Part shown: one piece after another, positions 29,499 to 39,463 of the stretch
Position numbering within the stretch: the stretch's first letter is position 1
How the letters are laid out: each line of letters begins with the position of its first letter
DNA from: Rhynchonema sp. JSB1_4
Taxonomy: Eukaryota > Nematoda > Chromadorea > Monhysterida > Xyalidae
Direction: 5' to 3'
Length of the DNA: 64,000 nt
NCBI GenBank assembly: GCA_030248065.1
Contig: JASAMV010002173.1
Coordinates: 1 to 64,000, forward strand
The notes under the pieces: model-generated
Seen by the model: the letters and a program-made list of their open reading frames with translations, nothing else
Databases searched by the model: none
What the model was told of the DNA's origin: nothing
Made by a program: the position numbers and the translations under genes

Positions 29499-30639
29499 AA
29501 ACTACTCATTTCGGATGCAGTCCAAGTAGCACCGAACCCGTCGGCGGTTCCGACTCAGTGTACTCCTGTGCGTACAACGAGGGATCGTTCAGTGCGCGAC
29601 CTCGTCCCAATCCATCATCATATGTAATGTGGTCGACGCGCACTGCCTCTGAACAGTTTTGGCGACGCCTGTGGCATCGACGTTGCGTGCGACCTCGTTC
29701 GGCACGTTCTTGATCTCGCTGTCGCAGCTCTTCGCGCAGCCTGCGATTTTCAGCTTGTTCCTGTTCCTCACGCTGCCACTGAGTAGCGTCCGGTCGACGT
29801 ATTGTACCTCTCTGTCGAGCAGCCATCTGGTCCTCAATCGGCTGACGCTCTGGCGTCGAGCCACCGGAATCGGTTCGACGCGATCGACGCCACCGTTTCG
29901 GTTGTTGTTGTGACGAGCGCGACTCAGATCGCGAACTCGATCGACGCTCCGATTTCAGAGAACGGCTGCGACTTCTGTCTTCCTCCTCCTCACCAATTTG
30001 GGGCCGACTCGGCACCCGACGCGGCGGAGCCTCGTCAATCTCGATTATGTTACCGAGACGTGTCGTCCAGTCATCGACAGCATTCAGACCAAACTGATAC
30101 TGCAGTTTGTCTTTCTCTTTGTCGTACATTTCCTTCTTGCGTCGCAAGATTCCTGGCCAGAATTTTCCGTCGATATTGGTATTACGTACCTTTCGCTCGG
30201 AATCAGACGTTGGCATCAGTTCGAGTGGCACTGACCATGTGTATTCTTCGAACTGTGCGTCCCACCACAATTTCACCTGCAGATCAGGCAACAGGTACAG
30301 ATGATTCTCTTGGAATATCGCACCGCATGCCAATCGCACCATCTGGCCGGCACTGTTTTCACCGAACAGCTGCACATGATCTTTCGATTCACAGCAGTTG
30401 TTGAAATTGTGACCTGTCTGACCACAACAGCCACAATTCCACTTGTTCTCTTCATCGGACTTTGCATGCGGCCACCACAAGTCCTGATTCGGCACGCCAG
30501 CAGGTTCGTTTTTGAAATTCCAACGGTCCTCTGGGTTCGGATGTGCGATAGCCCAGGCCGGAAACAGATCCAGGTAGTCCACAAACGCGAGTTTCGTACC
30601 CTCGATCATTTGCGACACGGTTATCCGCAGGAAAAAATG

Positions 30640-30935
30640 CATAATCTAGGTGCGTTTAGGCACAGGGCCTAAATGCACCTAGATTCTGCCTAAATCTGCC
30701 TAAATGCACCTAGATGCACCTAGATGCAAAATGCGCGCTGGTTAGGCTGCCTAAACGCACCTAGATTTTAAGCGCGCGCGACAGAACCGCCTAAATGCAC
30801 CTAGATTCTGCGCGCGTGCGGCAGAACCGCCTAAATGCACCTAGATTTTAAGCGCGCGCGACAGAACCGCCTAAATGCACCTAGATTCTACACACGCGCG
30901 ACAGAACTGCCTAAATGCACCTAGATTCTAGGGGC
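30640..30935. repeat. Minisatellite, 'cctaaatgcacctagatt' units
   Basis: About ten copies of CCTAAATGCACCTAGATT or shorter CCTAGATGCA variants, the later ones spaced by GC-rich AGCGCGCGCGACAGAACCG linkers giving a 50-bp period. Confidence 0.8.
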
Positions 30936-31260
30936 GAGCTGTTTGGCCAAAGGAACGCTAATGCGTGATTACCGCAAAAACAGAAATTCAAGATATTGGG
31001 TGCACAAGCTTGTTGTTTGTTTACACGGCTGTGATTGGGCTTAATGATTTTGAGATGTTGATATCAAACATTGGCAGTTTCGTGACCCGGTCTTTTACTT
31101 CTTGTATGCCGTCAATGCTATGTATGTACATTGACCTGTTCGCGTGAGGCAAGAGTGCCTGTTTCCTCAGGCGGAAGCTGCGCGCGTTTACCAAACCAGC
31201 TGCAACCCAGTACCTGAGCTGGCCTCATGCGAACCAATCCGAAGGTTAATGGTTTTGTCG

Positions 31261-31360
31261 TCAAATCATCTCGTCAAAGAAAGTCGTCGAACACATGAGC
31301 CCCAAATGAGCGCGAAAACTAATACAAGCGTTCGACGACTTTACTTGACGAGATGATTTG
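31261..31360. repeat. Inverted repeat, 32-bp arms
   Basis: TCAAATCATCTCGTCAAAGA... (31261-31292) pairs with 31329-31360 with two mismatches and a 36-bp loop, directly before the tandem array. Confidence 0.7.
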
Positions 31361-31378
31361 ACCACATTGCAATAAGCC

Positions 31379-32370
31379 AAACCGAACACCTTTTTCGGTG
31401 CACGAGCTTGTTGTTTGTTTATGCGGCTCTGTTTGGTTTGGTGATGTACATACTGTAGGTGCGTATGTACATATGTAAAGTGCCGTTTCGGTCTCCATGG
31501 ACACTAGTTCTCTTCCGAGACAAACCGAACTCCTTTTTAGGTGCACGAGCTTGTGGATTACTTATGCAGCTCTGTTTGGCTTGGTGATGTACATATACAG
31601 CACATACACATCTAAAGTAGCGATTTGGACTGTATGGGGCACGAGTTCGCTCCAGAAACGAACCGAACACCTTTTTGGGTGCACGAGCTTGTTGTTTGTT
31701 TATGCGGCTCTGTTTGGTTTGGTGATGTACGTAGGTACGTATGTACATAAGTAAAGTGCCGTTTTGTCTTCCTGGATCACTAGTTCTCTTCCGAGACAAA
31801 CCGAACTCCTTTTTAGGTGCACGAGCTTGTGAATTACTTATGCAGCTCTGTTTGGCTTGGTGATGTACATACACAGTACATACACATCTAAAGTGGCGAT
31901 TTGGACTGTATGGGACACGAGTTCGCTCCAGAAACGAACCGAACACCTTTTTGGGTGCACGAGCTTGTTGTTTGTTTATGCGGCTCTGTTTGGTTTGGTG
32001 ATGTACATAGGTATGTATGTACATATGTAAAGTGCCGTTTTGGTCTTCCTGGATCACTAGTTCTCTTTCGAGACAAACCGAACTCCTTTTTAGGTGCACG
32101 AGAGTGTGGATTACTTATGCAGCTCTGTTTGGCTTGGTGATGTACATATACAGCATATACACATCTAAAGTGGCGATTTGGACTGTATGGGGTACGAGTT
32201 CGCTTCAGAAACGAACCGAACACCTTTTTGTGTGCACGAGCTTGTTGTTTGTTTATGCGGCTCTGTTTGGTTTGGTGATGTACATAGGTACGTATGTACA
32301 TATGTAAAGTGCCGTTTTGGTCTTCCTGGATCACTAGTTCTCTTCCGAGACAAACCGAACTCCTTTTTAG
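31379..32370. repeat. Tandem array, 276-281-bp unit, about 3.6 copies
   Basis: Units begin CCGAACACCTTTTT at about 31381, 31662, 31939 and 32216. Each is two related half-units, both with 'gtgcacgagcttgt...ctctgtttgg...ttggtgatgtacat'. Open frames across it are a by-product of a unit length near a multiple of three. No coding evidence. Confidence 0.85.
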
Positions 32371-33292
32371 GTGCACGAGCTTCCCATCATTGTTGTCAAA
32401 GAACGGTACAGGTCCAGAACCTCCTGCGAGATCAGACCAGCGGCCGGTTCATTCGTCACCACACGAGCCCAGATCGAACCGAAACCAAAGTAGCGTTTCG
32501 GACGACCACATTTCTCGTACGATGTGTGCTCTCCGTGTTCCGGCACTCCAGCACACTTGACTTGACGCATGGCGCCGTTCAGACCATCATGTACGATAGG
32601 GTCGGCACAATGATCATCGTTGCACACAGTCTTTTGTGGATCCTCCAATGGTTTGTAGCAACGACGGCACAACAACAGCGCATTCAAAATAGCGCGTGCG
32701 TTGGATGGCAGATTGTCGTACCATGCATCACTGTGCATGCGTGGTGTCGGCATTGGCCAACATTTCAACCATCCCCAGCGTTTGTTGGCATGAATGTGTG
32801 CCCAGGTCTGAGTGACATCGTACGATTTGTCTGAAGGCTCACGCAGGTACACCTTCAGTTCGTAGAATTCCGGTGTGCCATCAGCAGCCTGCAACAGTTC
32901 AGCACCGTGCAGTTCGAAGTCATTCACTGGCACACGTAGACGAATGCAGGAACGATTGTAGTTCCAATCGGTCAGATCGATCGGCACGCGTTCGGTAATT
33001 TCACGCTTGGCGTGTTTCACAACCGGATGCTTTGCATCAGCAACCGCAGGCAACACTGGTTCGTCCCGTGGTGGAACTTGCTCCAGTTCAATTTCCGGTT
33101 GTTGGTCCAATACCGGTTCAATTTCCGGTTGTTGGTCCATCGGTTGGTTCGCGCCGGACACGGTGGCATGCTCTATAGCCGATGTCACCTGCTCCAACTG
33201 AATCTGAACGCTGCGTTTTGCGATAGCAGCTGGATGTTCAGTCGCCTCAAGCAGTTATCTGGTATGTGTTGTCGTCCCAGAAGTCGATGGTT

Positions 33293-34600
33293 GGGCTAGG
33301 GTCCTACGGAAGGACATCGGCTTCGGCGGGTAATCGAATCCCACGGAGGGACTTCGATATCGGCAATCGGTTACGGCAACAACCGATCAAAAACGCAATT
33401 TTGGGATTTCGGCAATTCCCAAATGCGTCGGCAGCGGGCTGACGAGTCCGCAAATCGGCATCAAACCGCATGCGGCCTCTCTCGGCGCACACAAAGCGGT
33501 CGGTGATGTTTCAAAACGTACACACAGTACTGCTGGTGCGGTCAAACCTGAGCTTCAAACTCAATCGGTTAAATGTCGACAGCGGTGTTCTTCAAGGCTT
33601 CACTCGGTCGGTCGTGACAACGACCATATTGAGACACAGGCACCAACTATCGGCTGTTCTTCGGTGCCTGTGGTTGCTGCTCCCAAGGGCGGTGGCGTAC
33701 AACGGAGCAACAGCCACAAATGTCGCGGGCAACGGCGCTCGCACAATTTCGTTGATGTTCGTGATCGTGAATCAGGTGTGCACGAGCAGGCACCTGATAA
33801 CGAGGCGGCGGCAAAGCGTGCAGCGAAAGACGATTCGGTTGACTCAAAGTCGTTTGGTGGTTCAGTTGAGTCAAATAAGTCCGATACGGTCGGCTCAGGG
33901 GTTTTCGGTTCGGTTGAGTCGAAGATATCCAGTCAAGTAGGCGGTGCGGCAGAGCAAGACAAAATTCACCTTATTGCAGAAGTCATTGCAGAGCTGCTGG
34001 AGACCAAGCAGCGACAGGACTTGACGTTATGTTCTCCTACCGATCGACAGCTACAACAACGGCGATTCGAACGACAGCTGGCGAAATCGGCACCCAACAA
34101 CTGGTCGAAAGTGCGTGACGGTGAGACGAACGCGAACAGTCAGTGCAACGGTGCGAACAGTTCGAAATCGATCGATGGCAACAATCGGGCGGAACGGTCG
34201 AACAGTCGAACCGGTGATCATGACAAGCGCCCAGTGAATTTTGGGCACGGACTGTTGTATTTACTACAGCAAAGCGTAAACCTTAACAGTTTCTAACTCT
34301 TTCGTAACTTTGGCCAGAAAACAGCTATTTCGTATTCGGTAGCGAACAGACATAATATGGTTCACTGTAATGTAGTTTTTCGGACTGAATTTTCGGTTAC
34401 CAAACCAATTCGCATGGGGTTACCTACCATCAATTCGGCATAAATGAGCAATAGTTAACTCTCTTGATTCGGACGTTCATTCTGTATTTTGAGGGGGAGT
34501 GTGGAGAACGACCTGTTCTCCAGCGAACGGTTTTGTGCAAACCCAATTTCCTAGCGTAATGTTTAGGCTACAGCTAAAGCTTATGAACATGTGATTCTGT
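33293..34600 (+). mobile_element. LTR-retroelement-like insertion (partial)
   Basis: Sequence unrelated to copy B starts at 33293. A polar, Ser/Asp/Lys-rich frame (33664-34296, no ATG at its start) could be a degraded gag. At 34488-34510 the string TTTTGAGGGGGAG/TGTGGAGAACGACC has the form of a polypurine tract followed by the start of a 3' LTR (TGTGGAGAAC). No reverse transcriptase or 5' LTR is visible, so this is a fragment or a non-autonomous element. Confidence 0.4.
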
Positions 34601-36372
34601 GCGGCATGTGTTTTCGGTGATGGTGCACATTTGTGCTTGTGTGTGTTTCTGTGACTGTTTGTCAGTCAGCAGGTCGGTGTTATGTGAACGACAGGAATCA
34701 TGTTGTTTACAACCTTCCATTTTCCACACCGTACAAAAATTCTCAGTGCATAAAATATATCCTATTGTGGCCACTATTTCGTCTTCTGCTCGACATGTGG
34801 TAGGAACGCACATAGCGGCCAAGCATGAAATCCTCGCCATTCATTCCTTTCATCACCTCCATGTGGCCTTGCTGCATCATTTCTAGCTCCAGGCGATGGC
34901 CGGTGCTCATGCGTATGCGGTTATGTGTCCAATTCTGCAGGTACACGGCCGTCAGTGGCAGATCTGCACCGAAACAGTCCCAAAATGCACGCTCATCCGT
35001 GCTGGACATTCCCCAGCCGATCAACAGACCACCTTTCTCGAACTCCGACATTTTGATTTCTTTCGATGCAGTCGGGTTTTGAAATTCTTGCACGGCGATT
35101 TACCGCCGGTCTCCATTACAGCACCGGGCAGCACATTGAACACGTAGCCCTCGGGTGTTGAAAATTGGATTTTCGCGACCACGAGCAACGCATTGTGCGG
35201 TTCGTCGAATTTGAATTTCGGGTTTGGATATTGCAGCACGGTCGGAATGTATCCATAGTGACGCATGCAAGCCTGCTTTAGCAGCAAGTGCACATTGTCG
35301 GTTGTGTTTGTCACACGATCACGACGAGTCACTTGGAAGAAGTTTGCGGTGCTGACTTTGTCGTGTTCCATGTCGAATCCCAGATAGTCGCGCGTTTCAT
35401 ATGCGAGTTTCAGCATGGGATAAATTTCGTCAAATTGTTCGCGCGTTCCAATCGGAATGATAGCGCGTGGCGTGAAAATTGGTCGGCCCATAGCAGCAGT
35501 GAACTGATACGCGGCCTGCGGGAAGTTGTGGAAGGCAAAGTTCTTACCCCGATCTTGGAAGAACGAGATAGCAATGCCAGGCACGCCCTTGCTGACGTAG
35601 TTGCCGATGTTCTTGATCTTTGTTTTGTGTATCATCTGTTCGATCAGCTGGATGTGCTCGTTGCATTCATCCGCAGACATTGCGTTTTCCGTACCGGTCA
35701 CCAACGGAAACACATGATATCCTTTGAACATGTCGCATGATTCCTTGGCGCGACGTGGTTGTGGCTCAAATTTTATTTTCGGGTCGCGTTTCTTTCGTTC
35801 AGTGCCACTGAGCAATGGACGAAGTGCCACCAGCGGATGGCCCGGCTGGTTCAATAGCTGATCAGAGCGCGGGTGCGCCATGTCATGCCATGTGTTTGGC
35901 AACTGTGTAGTCGCATTGCGTTCAAATATGCCAATCGTCTTGAATTCGAACGGATGTTATCATGTTGTTCATCGCGCCACTCCTCGAGCGGAACCTCCGG
36001 AACGTACTTGGTACTGGATTCCGGTACTGTCTTTCATAGTCGGTCATGTTGAACGTCGGGGCAAACTCGCCGGTGCGATAGTATCCCAGATTTCCTTGCG
36101 GAATCGGAACACAAGTAGTATGGGAGGGCCCACTGATCTGAAAAATATTGTAAAATCGAAAAATGCCTTTCAGGTTTTTACTTCAACGCTGATGCACACA
36201 CTCTGATTTTTGCGCCAGTCAGCCACCAAAAGTGCACTTTTTGAATTTATGGATGTCAGCCAGGCAGATATGTATGTACGTGATTTCATGAAAAGTTTGT
36301 TGTTATTCAATGTACATGCATTTTTGTTGCGTAATAATTTAACCAGGTAAAATGACACTCAGTTTATCATAT

Positions 36373-37599
36373 TTAGGATTGATCAGCATCCAATAACAAA
36401 TCTGGACAATTATTTTTTCGTGTGTCATTGTACATTACATCACAACAATCAGAGTAGTGCACATATTCCTTGTCTTGCAAATGTTCATAACAATTTTGTG
36501 AGTAAATTTTGTGACGAGAAGGAAAATCAAACAGTGATAAAGTTTGACCATCAGCAGAAAAAGTAATGCCACCAGTCATTGAATCGTTATGTGTCCAATT
36601 TCTATATTTACCACCAAGTTCAAAAAATGTCAGATTATTTTTGTCCGGTGTATGACGACCTAAAAAGGCACAAGCACATAAATTTCGTCCGGGAATTTTC
36701 ACAAGCTTTGATCGGGTATCCGAACATCGCTCGTTCCAATAACGACGTACAATTGGATCGCTATGCACATAATCGAACATTGCAAACGTTCTATGACAAT
36801 CAACACTGTAAATATCAGAAATTCTATCTGTCAAGATGCCTGTTATACCAGTACCACCAGTTTGGAATGTATGGCTGCGGGAGCTCGGATTACGTATGTC
36901 AAAAAGACACAAATCACCGTCATTGCTCATACCCTCTCTTGAACCCAAGACAAACAACGGATCATTTTGCATGAAGGCACCACAAAGTTCTACTGCTAAA
37001 CCGTCTCTGTGACTGAATTGCGTAACTTGAGCACACGATGAACGTAAATCGTAAAATGATACGACACCATAACCATTCGTGGTTGCAATCAGGCTACGTT
37101 CTGGGCATGAAGCCAGGTATGACCAAAAAGCAAATTTCATATCGGACCAAATGGAGTATTGACGTTGGGACACAATATCAATAATGAACATTTCATAAAG
37201 GGTACTAACAAAATCTCGTTTAAAATTCAAAACACATTGCTCCGAAATCCACGGTCCAATTTGTTGAAGTCCGTGATCACGCTCATCATGCGCTCCACAC
37301 CAACGTGAATTGAACGCGAAATTTGAAGGTGAGAAACGACCGAAACATGCACCGAAAATGTTGTCGTGGATCATGACTACCAAAGGATCACTTGGATGGA
37401 AAGTCATTGAATCAAAAACGCCAATTTCATCGTCATGTTTCCAACCAAGAGAGATGTTACTCTTGAATGACTGTAAATAAATGTGCAGCTGGTCCCTGAT
37501 TGTCACATTTCGTCCAATTGATTTAAACCGTCGTGTTTTGGACATTGTGATATTTGTTGTGATGTAAATCTGGACAAGGACCGCACAAAATAGGATCAT
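36373..37599 (-). CDS. Beta-propeller (WD-like) protein
   Basis: Single exon, 408 aa from the ATG at 37599, or 390 aa from the ATG at 37545 (MSKTRRF), which drops a hydrophobic leader and may be the real start. Repeating blades end in WD-type strands: VSFYDLRSS at about 200, DLCLFDIRNP at about 260, TFAMFDYVHS at about 300. Probably a six- or seven-blade scaffold. Function unknown. Related proteins lie at 38804-39388, 39464-42153 and 53950-55122. Confidence 0.6.
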   Translation of the reverse strand: MILFCAVLVQIYITTNITMSKTRRFKSIGRNVTIRDQLHIYLQSFKSNISLGWKHDDEIGVFDSMTFHPSDPLVVMIHDNIFGACFGRFSPSNFAFNSRWCGAHDERDHGLQQIGPWISEQCVLNFKRDFVSTLYEMFIIDIVSQRQYSIWSDMKFAFWSYLASCPERSLIATTNGYGVVSFYDLRSSCAQVTQFSHRDGLAVELCGAFMQNDPLFVLGSREGMSNDGDLCLFDIRNPSSRSHTFQTGGTGITGILTDRISDIYSVDCHRTFAMFDYVHSDPIVRRYWNERCSDTRSKLVKIPGRNLCACAFLGRHTPDKNNLTFFELGGKYRNWTHNDSMTGGITFSADGQTLSLFDFPSRHKIYSQNCYEHLQDKEYVHYSDCCDVMYNDTRKNNCPDLLLDADQS

Positions 37600-37921
37600 A
37601 ATAGCCTATACCCAATGCTCTTATTAGCTCCAGATCTAGTTTTTATCATTCGTTTTGATTGTCCATGCTTGTGTGTGCATTCAGGCAACAATAGCGCCAG
37701 TTTTTTTAGCTTTGGCAATGTGCATGATATTGTTTGGAACACAATCAATCATAATGTTTGGTTTCGGTAAAAAATCACTGCAAAAAACATACATTTTAAT
37801 GTAAACATGCATTGGGTCCAGATTCGTCCGAAAACGTCGCTTTTTGATGTTTTAAAAAGTTCTGTTTGTTGAAATAAAATGATAACAGCCTATACCACAC
37901 ACATCCAGGTAACAATAGCGG

Positions 37922-38816
37922 ATGTTTCACAGAAGAATGGCTGTCCTTCCACCAGAAATATTACGCAAGATTTTTCGACACGCAATTCATCTTGACCATG
38001 GAGAATTTCTAAACATAAAACTTTCTCACGTTAATCGGGAATTGCGAAACGAAATTGGCAGATGTCATAACAAAATCGAAATAAACCAACTACAAATTCA
38101 ATATAATCCCAAAATGGGTGAAAAAGTTCAAATCAAAGCAAATAACAAAGAAACGGGATACAAAGTTCCACTGAACGAAATCCTGGAATTTTTGGAGAAG
38201 GCATTGGTCAAATGTGACATGAAGGTCAGGGTAAATTACGGTTACAGTCTACCCTCTGTATAGTGTTGTGATTGGACTTGCAGCATTTGTTTTTTTGAAA
38301 TAGTGGTGTGATAATCAAATTGGTTACTATACTTGGCTAGTATAAGGAGGCCAGACTGCACAGTGCTTACTAAATTTCAGCGATTGTCAATCTCCATGAT
38401 ATCAAATGTCAAAGACGAGCTGAACAAAATTCAAACATTCGTCAACATTCTGTTCCAAAAAATTCCGCAAAACGCGCGTATACTACAAGTCAATCTTGAT
38501 CACCGGATTACAGACTACCGACAAATGAGCCACTACATCAATAAAGTGATTGGTTAGTGATCAAGCGGTCCAAAATTAAAAACTGTACACGTATAAGCTC
38601 AAATACTTAGTCACTCTTACAGCAAACGACAACAGCAAGATTGTGAATGTAACCGCAAATGCGATTCAATACGATAATGAAAGTGGAAAAGTGAAAGCAA
38701 AATCGATTCACAAGAATCACGTATGGCAAGGGAAGAGCACCGCTGCTATGCCCGGATACAGCCGAACATACAAGTGGGATTCGGTATTGATATTTAACGC
38801 AAGTCAATTTCCATAA
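37922..38816 (+). CDS. F-box protein
   Basis: Exons 37922-38230, 38381-38552 and 38623-38816; phases agree and give about 224 aa. The N-terminus MAVLPPEILRKIFRHA, followed by LSHVNRELRNEI, fits the F-box fold that docks substrates to SCF ubiquitin ligases through Skp1. ATG 37937 is an alternative start. The rest (NLDHRITDYRQ, VKAKSIHKNH) is unassigned. Such genes are expanded in some invertebrates and are also carried by viruses. It overlaps the 3' end of the convergent WD gene by 13 bp. Confidence 0.65.
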
Positions 38817-39388
38817 GTCATTTGATATTCAACGCTAAATTCTAATTTCTCAGGCTCCATGCATGACACAAATTCATCGACCTCTTTTTTGTCAATTTTT
38901 AAAGCTTTCCTGTTGCACGTGAACAAATAAATAGTTTCCGGATTTCCAAATAAGAAACTGTCTCCGATGTTATTGATGCCACACACGTTGTGACAGTTGC
39001 CAAACTTCTGACATGTGTTCAACGTCAATAAATTCAGATAATAAATTTGATTGCGTTCAAGATCCCATATTTTTGCTCCACCATCTGCATGGACCGATAG
39101 GAACTTTTCACATTGTGGAAACTTTTTCAGTCCAGTTGCTGTTATGAGAGAACGATTATTGGACCAGGTCTGGTATTCATCAACACACATCTGATTTTCT
39201 TTTCTCAATCGCGAATGCCAATCTATATAATACACGAAGTTACCATCGCTGCACATGGCCTCAACGCCTCCCTTGTACCAAGTGTTGGAGATCGGAGTCA
39301 CATTGGACATCGAGCGTAGATCAAAATGATTCAGACCGCTTGACTTGTCGTCATGCCCTGAAGAAGAAAACAGCAAATTTGGTGCCAT
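38804..39388 (-). CDS. WD-like protein, short
   Basis: 194 aa from the ATG at 39388. Blade-end strands LNHFDLRSM (about 20-28) and GAKIWDLERNQ (about 105-115), each preceded by a Gly/Asp turn. Only three or four blades, so it may be the C-terminal part of a larger product or need partners. Same strand and family as the gene directly upstream. Confidence 0.5.
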   Translation of the reverse strand: MAPNLLFSSSGHDDKSSGLNHFDLRSMSNVTPISNTWYKGGVEAMCSDGNFVYYIDWHSRLRKENQMCVDEYQTWSNNRSLITATGLKKFPQCEKFLSVHADGGAKIWDLERNQIYYLNLLTLNTCQKFGNCHNVCGINNIGDSFLFGNPETIYLFTCNRKALKIDKKEVDEFVSCMEPEKLEFSVEYQMTYGN

Positions 39389-39463
39389 GTACCAAATTAT
39401 TTAACTACAAAAGTAACTATGGTTGTCTTATCACTTCACTGTATGTATATATAACATCAAGGT

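Larger units (their letters stand above)
27857..30625. repeat. Direct duplication of 22499-25271
   Basis: 2.77 kb nearly identical to 22499-25271, spanning promoter, accessory gene, stem-loop, membrane protein, hairpin and the 3' part of the zinc-knuckle gene. Homology resumes at 32371-33292 (matching 25394 to about 26060), so the copy is interrupted by the 30626-32370 insertion. Confidence 0.85.
29506..36138 (-). pseudogene. Long exonuclease-like / zinc-knuckle gene, copy A (interrupted)
   Basis: Pieces in order on the minus strand: 36138-34752, 33292-32371 and 30625-29506. The first piece has frameshifts (near 36020, 35890 and 35090). It contains YLGFDMEHD, then LLVVAKIQFSTPEGYVFNVLP, then IGWGMSSTDERAFWDCF, the spacing of a WRN/Mut-7-type DEDD 3'-5' exonuclease (FDxE motif and following strands). 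The later pieces carry the Cys-rich region, CCHC knuckle CGCCGQTGHNFNNC and RS-rich tail. An LTR-like insertion (33.3-34.6 kb) and a tandem-repeat block (30.6-32.4 kb) sit between them. That the pieces are one gene is inferred from order, strand and copy B. Confidence 0.5.

Noticed and set aside
31419..32834. Several 75-226-codon frames on both strands
   Set aside because: They run through the 277-bp tandem array and simply repeat the same peptide; no start, splice or domain evidence.
33420..33470. Possible hammerhead ribozyme (CTGACGAGTCC)
   Set aside because: The CTGANGA core is present, but the required GAAAC strand and closing stems do not follow at the right spacing.
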